From NCBI RefSeq assembly GCF_001640805.2, contig NC_066845.1, positions 22,322,307-22,386,306 on the forward strand: a stretch of 64,000 nt of DNA, given 5' to 3'. Under the pieces are notes generated by a model, which did no database searches, had not been told where the DNA came from, and worked only from the letters and a program-made list of their open reading frames with translations. A program made the position numbers and the translations under genes. This DNA comes from Lates calcarifer (taxonomy: Eukaryota; Chordata; Actinopteri; Centropomidae). Positions 24,986 to 37,716 of this stretch are shown one piece after another (the first letter of the stretch is position 1; every line of letters begins with the position of its first letter).

Positions 24986-25386
24986 ATCAAGACTTTGTTG
25001 ATGCTTGATGCTTGAAAACTTATTTTTGTGTTTTACCTGAAGATGCACACTATTTGAATTTAAATTATTATACACTATTTAAATTCCAAAGATTAACTAG
25101 AAGTAGTGTTTTTCCTCTGAAAAATACTGTAGCCACAACTATAATCACCAGCAACACCTGGTGTAAGATTAAATTAATTTAGATTTTATTAAAACTGGGG
25201 GCATTATGGTTTCCTCAATGAATACTTTGAAGCTAACTCTTCTCAGAGTCATAACTTTGTCAAATCAGAGACAATCATAGACATGCAAACAGTGCTGGAA
25301 TCAGTACTAAACAATGAAATTCAGTTCTAGTTTGTTTTTATGTCAGTGGGCCAGTGGAACATGCAATCAACTGGCCCGGAGTCCTA

Positions 25387-25406
25387 TAATAATAATAATA
25401 ATAATC
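25387..25406 (+). repeat. (AAT)n microsatellite
   Basis: A short run of AAT/ATA trinucleotides about 90 bp upstream of the first channel exon. Confidence 0.9.
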
Positions 25407-25434
25407 ACCACCCCTTTAGAAAGCAGACCAGTAA

Positions 25435-26115
<681 letters not shown>

Positions 26116-26268
26116 GTCTTCAGGTGGTATTAAAGTCCATTATGAAAGCCATGGTACCTCTGCTGCAGATCGGCCTGCTGCTCTTCTTTGCTATCCTCAT
26201 GTTTGCCATCATTGGCCTTGACTTCTACATGGGCAAGTTCCATCGCACCTGCTTCAGGAAAGACACAG
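26116..26268 (+). CDS. cacna1b: cacna1b exon 5: S4-S5 linker and S5, domain I
   Basis: The 153-nt exon encodes the cytoplasmic S4-S5 linker [12 protein letters not shown]. It continues into the hydrophobic S5 helix ([20 protein letters not shown]) and the first extracellular residues [15 protein letters not shown], leaving a G for the next exon. Splice sites are CCTTAG and GTAAGC. The length is as remembered for mammalian exon 5. A difference from mammalian Cav2.2, as I recall it, is that the Asn-Ser-Thr glycosylation sequon following the first extracellular Cys is absent here (FRKDT). Confidence 0.93.
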
Positions 26269-26684
26269 GTAAGCAAGAGGAGCAGTGAGGATAAAGCACG
26301 TTCTTGGTTTTAATCAGGACATAAGTTGATAGAACCTTAAATCATCCCTGTGTGTTGGCTAAGAATATTACGCTGATTGAAGCATTATAGTGACAAAAAA
26401 CCTGACCCATCCCTGTCAGAAACACTCCACTGCCAAATAACCTTTTCAGGTTTCTATGTCCATACTAATACACATAATTTTGAAAAGGCTTCAGGTCACA
26501 TTTCTGACATGTTGCGACAAATAAAAGTTTTTATAGGAGGATGCCTCACTTCTATGATGTATTCTATTTAGCCTCAGATTTCTCCAATATATGATATGTG
26601 TCAGAAAATTAAACAAGAGGCAGATCTGCTTCACATCTTAAGATACAAAACAACTAGTCTAAAATCTTCAGGTCTTGAACACTC

Positions 26685-26688
<4 letters not shown>

Positions 26689-26729
<41 letters not shown>
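26689..26729 (+). repeat. (TA)n microsatellite
   Basis: About twenty uninterrupted TA dinucleotides. Confidence 0.95.
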
Positions 26730-26731
<2 letters not shown>

Positions 26732-27609
26732 ATATCGAATCAGACCAGCTGGTTCAGGGACATCAGGGACAGATCCACGTTATGTTATTTGACATAAGTA
26801 ACAGTTAAAGGGTTAATCTGTGATTCATTACAAATACAGATCAATGACCTGGATGAGTCAAATTGAGTTAGAATTACTAGCTTGTAATCTTTTGTTGGTG
26901 AATGCAGAAAAAATAGTTTTCACTCCACATTAATTGTATAATTTGCATTGTCAGATATCAATAAATTATATTAATTAAACTTTGCTTCTGTTATTAACTG
27001 AGTATATTTATATAAGTGTGATGTTTTCAAGTTCAAATTTCTTTGTTATAACTCTCAGAACAAATAATCATGAGTTCAGTTGACTAAATGTCCAATGGAT
27101 TGTTTACTTCATTCATCAAGTTAAGTTATTTAGAAACATTAACTTACTTAACTTACAGGGTTGCTACAGCTTTAGGCAAATAAGATTTAAGACTTTTTTA
27201 AGGCCACTCAGAATAAATTTTTAGGCCAACTTTACTACAACAATAATAGGAAAAATAAATATATAAAGGGTGCAACAGCATTAGTTGTTCAGGTTTAAGG
27301 ACAGTCTTGTCCATATATGTTTTTGAAACATAAAGGGCTGAACAAAGTGGATCAACAACGTATGCAAGATGCGCACAATATTCAAGTTGCTGAACCAATG
27401 AAAACAGACAGTCCACATACTGCAGCACTCCTAAATAGTCTGCAGGGACGTCCACCAGCTAGCATGAGGGGGAGCATGGAGCTCAGGGTATCACTTTCCT
27501 GGTGGATGTCACAGCAGACCTTGTATGTCACAGCTACAGTGTGTGGACCTCTGTCTGTTTTAGTCTATGAACCAAATGAACTGGATAAAACCAGATAAGA
27601 AAAACGGTT

Positions 27610-27762
27610 GTTTGTCTACATATGTTAGCCCTGTGATGGACTGGTGATCTGTCCAGTGTGTACACTACCTCTAGCCCAGGGTCAGCCGGGATAGGCTTCA
27701 GCCCCCCCATGACCCTTATAGATAAGTGGTATAGATAATGAATGAATGAATGAATGGATGAA
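27610..27762 (+). repeat. Teleost SINE-like repeat, 3' part
   Basis: This is the 3' portion of the repeat seen complete at 58305-58645: TGTTAGCCCTGTGATGGACTGG, CAGTGTGTACACTACCTC, GCCGGGATAGGCTTCAGCCC, CATGACCCTTATAGATAAG and TATAGATAATGAATGAATG. It ends in a GAAT tetranucleotide run (about 27737-27760). The 5' half is missing. Confidence 0.7.
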
Positions 27763-28149
27763 ATAACAAAAACAAGACACCATCCAGTGTCCTCATCTTG
27801 AACGTTACAAACAGTATCTGGATCTTGTCCCTTGCACCAGTTAACCCGCCAACAACAACATCCTCTCTCTTACACCTACAGCATAGATCTCAGTTCTGTG
27901 GCTTTTGTCTCCAATCCTGCCTAAAATTCCTGTAATCACAGAGCTTTTCTTAGTATCATCTTAGTATGTTTGATTTTGTGATGAGCTGTGCTGTCAAATC
28001 AGCGCTTCCTCATGTTGTTGAGGACACACAGCCCAGTTAGCTGAAGTTTGCAGACAGGGGACCTGAAACCTGAAACCTGAGGCCTGAGGCCTGTGCTACA
28101 AAGCAGGATTTGCGGTTAGTGAGGTAACAAAAACACAGAGGGCACATCT

Positions 28150-29341
28150 TATAATCCTATGCAGCATGCAGCATGATAGCAGCAGATAGCCAGGAAGTGC
28201 AGATGCAGTCCTTCAGCAGTTGGATACACTCTGCAGAAACACAGACGAACCAACAGCTTGGAAGACAAACCAAGATCTGGGCGTCCAAGGGTTTCTTCAG
28301 CAAGAAATGACCACATTCTGATCCACATGTGCAGGGAAAACCACCGAATGACATCACAGCAGCTTCAGCAGCAGTGGTCAAACCAAACTGGTGTCCAGTG
28401 TTCCACCCGCATTGTATGTGGCCCACTTTTAGATCATGGCTACAAGGCTGTCAAGAAGCCCCTGATCAATGAGAGACAGAGGTTAGCCCGGCGTCATTGG
28501 GCCCAAGCACACAAGAACTGGACAGCCAGGAACTGGAAGAAGATTCTGTGGTCAGATGAGTCCAGTTTACAGCTTTGGGGTGGTTTGGGGATGCATGAGT
28601 GCTGCTGGTGTTGGTCATCTCACTGTCTGTGATGGCACATTGGACCCAAGTATTGCGCCATTCTCGAAACCCACATGCTCCCTTCTGTACGTGCACTGTT
28701 CCATCAAGGTCAAAACTGGATGTTTCAACAAGATAATGCCCCTCACCACACATCCAGGGCCAGGAGAACTTGGCTGCAGGAGCACTGTATACAGGTCTTA
28801 GAGTGGCCAGCTCAATCCCCGGACATGAGCCCCATTGAAAATCTGTGGTGGATTATCAAAAGGTCTGTTTTAAAGTGTAAACCAAAGAATGTAGAAGAAT
28901 TAAAAGCAGTAATTCAAGAAGAATGGGACAAGATTACCCCTCAACAGTGTGAAAGGCTCGTGGGGAACATGCCAGCCAGGATTAGAGCTCTACTGCGTGC
29001 TAATGGCAGGACTACTACATATTCATTTGATGATGTGATGGTTTATTTATTTTTTGTTCAGTTTTGAACACATTCTCTGTTATTTGTTGACTTTGATATC
29101 GACAATGTTGAGAACTGACATATTTAAACTGTCAAGAATTTAGTTTTGGTAGTTTTTTTGTAAATGATAAACATAATAAAAGCATCTCATTTGTATATGT
29201 TTGTGTCTGTCTAATGCAGCCACACCTTTTGAAACACTAAAAAGATTTTTCCTCATATATTTCATGATAATATTTGAGATTTTTAAAATTAATAAAATAA
29301 AATTTTAAGGGTCTCCGAAAACTTTTTTCCACCACTGTAGT
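28150..29341 (+). mobile_element. Tc1-family DNA transposon, DD34E, 5'-truncated and frameshifted
   Basis: The + strand encodes most of a Tc1 transposase. The second helix-turn-helix/linker is visible (EDKPRSGRPRVSSARND, about 28258). WSDESSL supplies the first Asp, FQQDNAPHHTS the second Asp and SPIENLWW the Glu. Counting residues gives 34 between the second Asp and the Glu, i.e. DD34E. The frame is broken near 28580 and restored near 28650, and the first DNA-binding helices are missing. The 3' end reaches TTTTTTCCACCACTGTAG at about 29324-29341, a plausible inverted terminus; I did not find the left one. It is non-functional. Confidence 0.85.
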
Positions 29342-30388
29342 TCTACAAATCTTTATTGTGTGAACCAAGTAAAAAACAAGTACCTTTAAATCTGCTAAAA
29401 ATGTAAAGGAGATTTGTGCTGTTTTAGTGAAGGCTGGTACAGCTGGTTTTATCAGTGTGTCACATGACCAGCTAGAGTGAGGAGAAGTGGCTGTTTTGGA
29501 GCTGGAATCAGATTTCTCTACTGTTCCTAAAAGCACAGATTTGTGTCAATATGCACATAAGATGCATCAAAATGAAGCTACAAGCCTCCTGCCTCTCATC
29601 ATATAAACATCTAAGTCCATTGAAGCTTCATATTTGAGGTGTAAACCTTAATTGATTGGCAAGTCACAGTCCAGCTCTCATTAACTGCCATACAAACTGC
29701 AGGCTCACTGTCTCCTTAGCTCCCCACATCTTTAAATTTCCCATTGTGTGTGGAGTGTGGACACATGCTGTATCAGCTAACCAAGCGCTAACAGAAAATA
29801 CTAAAATTACAGCTAAAAAGCTTTACTCTGAAGTCTGTGTACCAGGGGTATAGTCAAGCCTGAAATTATTAATACCCCTGGCAAATTCTGACTTAAAGTT
29901 ACTTTTATTCAACCAGCAAGTTTTTTCTTGATTGGAAATGACACAGGCGTCTCCCAGAAGATAATAAGACGATGTACAAGAGGCATCATTGTAGAGAAAA
30001 TTATTTCTCAGCTTTTATTTGCATTTGAACAAAAAGTGGCATGTCCAAAATTATTACATGTAAATGAACCAAATGGTTTACATGGTAATGTAATCTATTT
30101 GTGTCTGAACACTGTGCAACACCAGTAACACCTACTACTGTGGCAACCCTAATGCAGACATTAAGATAAAAGATATGATACATAGATGTTTTAGAAATTA
30201 AGCTCTGAACGTTTTATAATTACATAATAATCTAGGATGTAAAATATCTGTCATCTTATCTGACGTTAATGTTTGTATCAGCATTGAAGAGCCAGCATCA
30301 GTTGAACTCTAATTGTAAGTCACTGTGGAGCATCATCAGGTCCTTTTTTTGTCAGTGTCTCAATATGAATGTGTGTTTGTGGCCGTAG

Positions 30389-30576
30389 GCGAGCAGGCAG
30401 CAGAGTTCCCCTGTGGCCTGGAGGCTCCGGCAAGGACCTGTGCGAACGGTACCACCTGTAGGGAGTACTGGATTGGACCCAACTTTGGCATCACCAACTT
30501 TGACAATATCCTCTTTGCTGTTCTCACCGTTTTCCAGTGCATCACCATGGAGGGATGGGTGGACATCCTGTACAAT
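30389..30576 (+). CDS. cacna1b: cacna1b exon 6: pore loop of domain I with selectivity Glu
   Basis: The 188-nt exon completes a Gly codon and encodes the extracellular S5-pore loop, with three Cys in [12 protein letters not shown]...TTCREYW. It continues into [17 protein letters not shown] and the pore helix [15 protein letters not shown]. The Glu of TMEGW is the domain-I member of the EEEE calcium selectivity ring. NFGITNF fits Cav2.2 better than Cav2.1 or Cav2.3 (NxGITQF, from memory). An Asn-Gly-Thr sequon (CANGTTC) creates a possible glycosylation site. Acceptor GGCCGTAG, donor GTGAGT; the exon ends in phase 0. Confidence 0.94.
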
Positions 30577-31309
30577 GTGAGTACACTTACAGGAAACATA
30601 TCTGGGCCTAAATGTCAATTCTATAACAGCATGTCTGTCTGTTGCTGAGGTTACCAGAGCAGTGGGGTTTAAGATCGTATTATTCAGAGGGTATGTGTAT
30701 AGCCTCTGAGTCACCACACAATTCTCTGATTAGCTCAGTGTTTCAAATAAGTTGGTGCTGCGCTCAGTGAAGGCTTTTTCCCATGGTCGTAGACACAGTT
30801 GGCCAATCAGAGCTCTGTGGGTGGGTTTAAGAATGGTTACATGGGGATTCTCTATACATAGCTAGATGGCTATATCCATTACAAATAGTGATATAAAACT
30901 TTCTATAAAAATGATACTAAGTAATAAGTATGAATGAGAATGACACAGCTGTACAGGCTGGAAGTCGACTTTCAGAAATAACAACTCTTAAATTAGCCTA
31001 CGTTTTTGAACATGAAACATGACTGCTCCTGCCATGTTGAGAGAACAAATACATTGGTATCAGGCCAAGTGAAGGAAGTGAAATAAAATGCATCTCATAA
31101 TGATTGTGCAGCTCATCATTAACAGAGATATAATAATATTGTTTCTGTACTGACCAGTCACAGTGAGACCACAGTATCTCAAAAAGTTACTGGACTTGTA
31201 GCAGCTGAATATTAGTGCCCGAATATGTGGTGCTTGATTACACCAGAGGGTGCTATAGCAAAATTCATATGTGCATTATTATCATTATCAATTTCATTAT
31301 TCAGTGAGG

Positions 31310-31620
31310 GTTGGAACACTATTCTTCCCAAACAAAAGACAAAGCATGTAATTCACAAAGTGGACCCAAACCATTCCACCAGAATGCCCCCCACAGCATA
31401 ACAGAGCCCCCTGATCCACTCACTGTAGGGTTCAAGCATTCAGGCCTATACCATTCTCTCAGTGTATGCCACAGAGGCTCTTGCCCACCTGTCAAGGATA
31501 TGGTGAAGGAAAACTCATCTGATTATATCACTTTTCTTCACATCTCTGCATTCATCTTTGTGATGAGCGGTTTAGGCACTAACCATAGCCCTACTATAAT
31601 ATCCCTCTCTATAGTTGCTG
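31310..31620 (-). mobile_element. Tc1-like transposase fragment
   Basis: On the minus strand an open stretch reads DEFSFTISLTGGQEPLWHTL, then YRPECLNPTVSGSGGSVMLW, then GAFWWNGLGPLCELHALS. This is the region around the first catalytic Asp and the following GGSVMLWG motif of Tc1/mariner transposases. The second Asp and Glu are absent, so it is a fragment. The + strand frame of 106 codons here is its shadow. Confidence 0.6.
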
Positions 31621-32242
31621 ACACAGTCTGATCACATCGGAATAAAATTTCAGAATCAACTGATTTACAACAACAGAATTAACTCTACCATGCAGTGCAC
31701 CCACGTGGAAGCATCTGCACTTGTTATGTTTCTCCCATCATCTATTCAGGTGTTACCTTTAATTTGTCACCTGTCTGCAGGTCATATGTTAAGTACACAG
31801 CTGAAGATGTTAAAACCAGTCTGAGGAAAGTACGTCACTGTGAATGTACAAGCTAGTTTGTCCTATGCATCGATGCTGAGACACTGTGCTTTTCCTTCTG
31901 ATTGCTCCTTCCCCTCCCAGCCTTCCTCGGGGGAATGATTAGAGGCAAGAGAGCCTTTGGAGAATGACTCACACACAGCCACAGCTCCCATTAGGACCAC
32001 AGCACCATCGTTTTATCGCTTGCATGAAACAAATCACAGTTCCCCTGCATTTGCATAACAGGCAGAATTACATCATGCCAGGGAAACAATTATGTAATAG
32101 GTTAAATTATTAAACAGTAGTTGTGGGAAAAGAATGTGTATTTAGAGCAGTTAGAGTTTCTAATAGTAGCGCTGAAGGTTGAAAACAGAGGAAGAGAAGA
32201 GAGAGGTTGAAAACAATCAATAGTAGTTTTCTTGCTTAGAGC

Positions 32243-32320
32243 AGTGTTTCCCAACCAGTGTGCCGCGGCACATAAGTGTGCCGTGGAAGATTATCCAAGT
32301 TAACCTGATTGGTACTCTAA
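32243..32320 (+). repeat. Interspersed repeat terminus (GTGTGCCGCGGCACA type)
   Basis: The stretch CAGTGTTTCCCAACCAGTGT followed by GCCGCGGCACATAAGTGTGC and CGTGGAAGATTATCCAA matches a widely dispersed vertebrate DNA-transposon-type repeat end. The extent past 32320 is unclear. A 76-codon frame through it is not considered a gene. Confidence 0.5.
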
Positions 32321-32479
32321 GCGAGCGGCGTGTAGTGACAGGCAGAACAATTACATGCTCTTCCACTAGAGGCAGTATCACCCTAAATCTGAAAGTACAT
32401 AGTCATGCTGAGAGTGAGACAACGCTGCGGGGTAGGGGTAGATCAAAAATGCTGCTTTGCTTCTTTGAAGAAAGAGTGA

Positions 32480-35400
32480 AAGCAGATTGAGCACAATAGG
32501 TACTTCAAGTAAATTTTTAAGTATGTATGATTATTGATGATTTCAGCAATAGCCACTCAATATATCCACATTTTTTAATTGCTTCTCCATAGAGTAGTTT
32601 CTAATATTTCATCTCCTGATGGCTTTGGTTTGGTCTCCTTTCCACTAAAAGCTGCTGCTGGGGGCCAGGCTGATGAGAGCATGGAGACTGAACTAAACAG
32701 TAAAGCTATAGACCTTAAAGCCAAAACAATTATCTTAAAGATGCTAAAACACTGGGGCTGGGTGGAACTGCAGAGCTAATGATAGTTCACTCTGGGTTCA
32801 TCTGTCACATTCCATGAAATCTTGATAGGAACATCTCATTGTAAACCAAATATCTCTTAAACCTGCTGCTTCTTCACATTAAAAGTGTTAAGCTTTTATG
32901 ATTAAGTAGCAACAGAAAATGCTGGGTATTTGTCACTACAGTTAGATCTGATGTTTCTACAAAATAAGACATAGTCACTTGCAATATATTTGTCAGGGGA
33001 TCACATTTAAGTATTAAAGGGAGGGATATTAAAAGCAAAGCCAACTAGCACACCTCCAACATGACACCAAGATAAACCTTTACTGAGCTGTGATGTGTGG
33101 AAATGAACTCTATTAATCTAAACCACACAGACGTATATGATAGCTGGGTTGTCAGCAAGTCCTTCTCTGCTGGCCCAAACACTGTCACAATCACTGAATT
33201 ATATATGTTTTTTCCATTAATACTATATGTATTAAATTGTTTCCAATAGTCCATTCTCTTCATCTCATCTTATTTCCTCTTGGTTACGCTGCTTCCAACA
33301 CAGTCTGTTTATGTTAGAGTTTTTATCCAATCAGATTTCAGTCCTGTGTTGCCAAGTTAACAGAAATCTGCCTTGGGGCCTTCAGAATCAACAGTGCAGG
33401 CCCTGAGAGAGGTCCAGTTGCAGAACTACAAAACACGCCCACTACAGAACACGCCTACTACTATACACAATGCTATGGAGGAGGCAGCTGTCTGCCCTTA
33501 AATGTCACTATATTGCTAAAGAAGATGGGCTACCAAGTGAGTGGAAAATATGAGGTGGCTGCTCAGGTGGGATCAATTATATATGCTACACTGATGTCAT
33601 AAGGCGTATGAAGTGGTCCTTTTGGTCATTTTAAGACCACATGCATTAGTTAACAATGACAACATAGTTGAAGCTAATGTTAGCAAAACTTTGTGACCCC
33701 ATTACAAGTTACATAGTTAAATGTTAAGGTAAAGATGAAAGATGTGACTTTTGAACAGTTTAACATTGGTATTGTTATACCTGGAAACCTTATGGAAGAG
33801 ACACACTGCTTATGAAATGTAAATTTTATAATGAAATGTAAATTTCATAAGCAGCAAAAAATGTAAATTTCCCCATTGTGGGACTAATAAAGGATTATCT
33901 TATGAAAAAGTATAGGATACATTTTTTGTTAACAAGCAACAGTCATAAGGATTTCTCCAGAACTAGAGGTTATCTGTGGGTCTCAGTTCCAATAGTGAGT
34001 CCCTTTCTGTCCCTATGGAGGCTAATGCTAAAAGTCGAGCCTGCCCAGTCATATTTCTCGCACAAGATTAAATTCGCTTTTTATATTTGTCTACAAATAA
34101 TCAGCAGTTTCAGTGAGTAAAATGCATTTTACCTATATTTTATTGTTTATGTCTTTGTCATTTTATTAGTTAATATTGATGCTTCTGCTGGAGATGATGT
34201 GTGTGGAGCAGCTGTGGCTGCAGTGTTTGGAGACCTGTTGAATTGTCTTAATTGGCTGAAGCCACTCCAAGAGATCGGAGTGGAGTAGACTAACTAAAAA
34301 TGCTTGGTGGTGGAGGTGGTGGTCGTTGGACTGTTGCTTCATTCATATTGGAAAATGAAAGGTATCAGTCAATTTAAGCCTGTATTTAGGAATATTCAGA
34401 AATATAGGTCGTAGAATAAATAAAAAGAGAAAGGTGGATTGACCTTAATAAATGGCAGTGGTAGACATACAGTAATACACAATAATAGAAACACAAAAAA
34501 TCTGATAATTCCAGTTATCTAGACAATCATTTTTAGCTGCATCTTTCTGCATCGGTTTCTGATGTTCTGCTTTGACTGTATTACTGTTTCAGAATTTGAA
34601 TGCATTTTTTTTAGCCAAGTTGGCATTTTTTGTTAAGCAAACAATGATTTAAGATATTTAATTTCAAAGCAGGTGTGACAGGTAGGTTAGTGTAAACCAA
34701 GCAGTCCCTGAACCAAAATAGCCAAAACAGAGTTGGTGATAATTAGTCCATTACTACGAGTGGACTCTTTCAAGTTACCTATTGATATTTGTATAGGAAA
34801 AGAAATAGAATAACTAGTTTGCAATTTGAAGTTACATGCTGAACTGTTTCCCGACAATATTTTTGGATTTGACATCTGTAGTTTTGGGCAATACTCCGGG
34901 TTGCCAGATATGGTTGGTGAGCATGCTTTATATACAAGGCTTTCTGAAGCTACTCAGAGTCACTACTCCTGGCAGTTGTCCCCTGAGAAATAGTTCCAGT
35001 GCTTAACTTCCCCTGAAACCACAAACTCACTCTTGTCTATATCCAAATAACAAACTATAAATTGTGAATGAATCATTCATATTACTCACTGACATAGATT
35101 TTAAAATTCCATTAACATCATTCCGTTAACATCATTCCTTCTACCATCTTCACTAAGATTTAAGACCTTTGCTCCATCAGTACAGCGACTGTCGTCATTC
35201 ACATGATGAATAAACCCCATTAGAGCAAGGCGTTAATCCAGAATTAGAGAGTTAGAGGGGTTCATCTATCATTAGCAAGCTCTTCTTCCTGTCTTCTGGA
35301 TCACTGACAGACTAGTAATGCTCTCTGACTCTGCAGGCCGAGATCGCTGTTCTAGCTGGATTAGATTGGTGGATACTCTGATTGAATTGTCAAGGGAGGA

Positions 35401-36940
35401 GTGACGGCTGTCTCATTTCCCACCATTGTGGGAACCAGCTGTGTCCTCTTTATCAGAGTGGCCATCCATCATGGCTGTATGGGCCCTCATCTATCTCTGC
35501 CAAAGCTGTGACTCTGATGGAGATAGAGGACAAAATTCAGACTGTCATTTTCTCATAAGGAGACTCCTAAGACCTCTAAGCCATAAACCCTTGTTTCTGA
35601 CAGGTGCTGTCACCTGTTTATGCTTTGTGCTACCTCTTTAGAGAACCTCTAAATGAATTATCCAAAAAAATCTGAATTTTACATAAAAAATAATACACTG
35701 TAATCAGAATGCCAGTGGATCCACATCTGGAGGTGGTCTGGCCGTATTGTGATCAGACAAAAAAAAAAAAAAATCTGCCCACCACGTTGAAACATATGTG
35801 AAAAAGCCTTTTAGAGTTTGTAATTTCACTATTATTAGAGACATTCCACTTTTGGCTTCAGTCACAGAGGATAGCCAAACAGAAGACAATTAGAAAGTCT
35901 AACAGCTGCTGAACAGTGTGCAGCAGTGTCAGGCATCACTGTTTGTGGTTTTGTCCAAAGAAATGCATTACTTCCTATACACCAGATGAGTCTCTCTGTT
36001 AGGTCCCAACTGAAACTGTTCATTTACAGTGTATTCCATGTGTGCATTGTTCTACACAAAAATTGACTTAAGTTAATATAATATTTGAGCAGTCTGCAAT
36101 AGCATTATTACACTGTCAGGGGAAAATCTGAATGAGTTTTTGCATGAAACAAGGAATGTGGATTTTGTTCCTGTATTAACCAGATGGTTTGTTACTCAAA
36201 ATCTAACCCAGTCTCAATTGGAAATAGCTTTGGTGTCCTCACCACATTTTTCTTTTTCTGTCACTGGGGTCTTTATCTTCCATTTCTGTGATTTATATCA
36301 GTTTTGTGTTGGGCTCAACAATACCCATAATCCTCAGCTGTTTTGCTATGGAGAAGAAGCACATCCACTTTGATGATTTAATATTGCCTATGCCACCAAA
36401 CTCTTGAAAATATAAATTTCCAATAGCCATTTCCCATGTTACTGTCATAGGCTATCAAACGCCATTTGTTAACAGAGACGGTAGTTTTTGGACAACAGCA
36501 GCAGACAACCCACAAAACAGTGGCCATCCTGAACCCCGACCTACCTGCCTTCACACTCATTTGCAGCAAATCTAATAATGGCCACATAAACAGCACAAAA
36601 ACAGGGTAACACTATTCATGTCCCTCATTTAATCCCTGCAGTCATCACTTTGATTTAGGTTATTTCATTGAAATGAATTTTTCAATACTACACTGCATTT
36701 GTCCTCCATTATTTATTTATTCATTCATTCAGTCAGTCTATGCTTTATTGTATGATTTTTTTTCTCAGGTGAGAGGTGATTTAGAGCAGTTGACAGGCCT
36801 CTGCACCCCCCTTTTCAAAACAAAAAGTAATAAAATGTGATAACATTTATACTCGTAGAAAGAGAGGCCTTCTCACTGTAGCCTACTTGAGCCTAATAGC
36901 CTTGTAGCCTGATATCCTGCTAGCATTTCTATATACTGAA
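32480..36940. other. Unassigned intronic sequence
   Basis: Apart from the retroelement tail at about 33840-33905 there is no recognisable coding or mobile sequence. A-runs occur at about 35758-35773. Frames of 60-80 codons are dispersed on both strands without domains. Confidence 0.4.
33785..33905 (+). repeat. Retroelement 3' tail with small inverted/direct repeats
   Basis: TTTCCCCATTGTGGGACTAATAAAGGATTATCTTA is the characteristic 3' tail of a common fish non-LTR element. Just upstream GAAATGTAAATTT occurs twice and the outer arms TGCTTATGAAAT/ATTTCATAAGCA are inverted, so the tail may have rearranged on insertion. Confidence 0.5.
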
Positions 36941-36945
36941 ATATA

Positions 36946-37490
36946 CACTGCTCAAAAAATGAAGGGAACACTTAATCATCATAGTATAACACCAAGTAAC
37001 ACCAAACAGGTACAATGGAGAGGCAAAAGCAAGACACCCCCCAAAAGTGAATGGTTTCAACATGTACTGGCCACAGACAGTTGCTCTCTCCTTATCCTTC
37101 TTGACTGATTCTTCTCTAGTTTTGCATTCTGCTAGTGTCCTTGTCACTACTGGCAGCATGAGGTGGTACCTGCAGCCCAATCAGGTTGTATAGGTAGTCC
37201 AACTCCTTCAGGATGGCACATCCATATGAGCAGTTGCAAGACAGTTTGCTGTGTCTCCCAGCACAGTCTCAAGAGCATGGAGGAGATACCAGGAAAACTG
37301 AATAAGGCCATAGAGGGGCATCAACCCAGCAGCAAAACCAGTATCTGCTCTTTTATGCAAGGAGGAGCAGGAGGAGCACTACCAGAACCCTAAAGGCATT
37401 ATGTATCTGTACATCTGATGCCACCAAGTACCACCACAGACTGTCCAGGAGTTAACCAATGGCGAGGACACCAGAGTTATTTCCAATTGA
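36946..37490 (+). mobile_element. Tc1/mariner-type element, internally deleted
   Basis: It begins with the terminus TACACTGCTCAAAAAATGAAGGGAACACTT. The body retains DNA equivalent to the helix-turn-helix part of the transposase (a CTCCTTCAGGATGGCACATC region, TTTGCTGTGTCTCCCAGCAC and AGAGCATGGAGGAGATACCAG), up to AGGAGCAGGAGGAGCAC near 37376. It then jumps to ACCACAGACTGTCCAGGAGTT (about 37433), which belongs near the 3' end of the gene. The DDE core is therefore deleted. The right terminus is not visible. Confidence 0.7.
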
Positions 37491-37527
37491 TATACTTTAG
37501 TCTCAAAGTCGTGCTGAGAGGTAAAGG

Positions 37528-37716
37528 TAGAGTCTGATCTGTAATGACAAGTCTCCTGCTGCTCCTACAACTCCACTCAACACCTGCTGCTAGAATTAGA
37601 AATTACTTACACTGCTATTAGTTGTATTGCTATGTTAGCGGTTAATACTTTAATTATTACTATTATCATTACTACTACTGTATTATTGGTATCACCTTAC
37701 ATTTTATATGGAACCC
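37528..37716 (+). mobile_element. L2-type LINE 3'UTR fragment, copy B
   Basis: This segment (TCTGATCTGTAATGACAAG through ACTCCACTCAACACCTGCTG, CACTGCTATTAGTTGTATTG and TTATATGGAACC) is the reverse complement of 42828-43010 with few differences, so it belongs to the same LINE family as the larger minus-strand copy. Only 3' untranslated sequence is present, in + orientation. Confidence 0.75.

Larger units (their letters stand above)
26269..30388 (+). other. cacna1b: Intron 5
   Basis: This 4.1-kb intron contains a (TA)n microsatellite, a partial SINE-like repeat tail and a disrupted Tc1 transposase gene, all listed separately. Between these, 26730-27600 and 29345-30388 hold nothing I can identify. 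The boundaries are GTAAGC and GGCCGTAG. Confidence 0.85.

Noticed and set aside
24752..25075. 107-codon minus frame rich in Cys/Pro/Ser
   Set aside because: It lies inside an LTR/SINE-like repeat, and the Cys-Val-Ser-Leu pattern reflects a CTGT/CCCT-rich repeat.
28258..28632. Intact small gene
   Set aside because: It is the first third of a broken Tc1 transposase, not a host gene.
30352..30717. 121-codon minus frame over exon 6
   Set aside because: It is the antisense shadow of the channel pore exon, which has clear splice sites and protein homology on the + strand.
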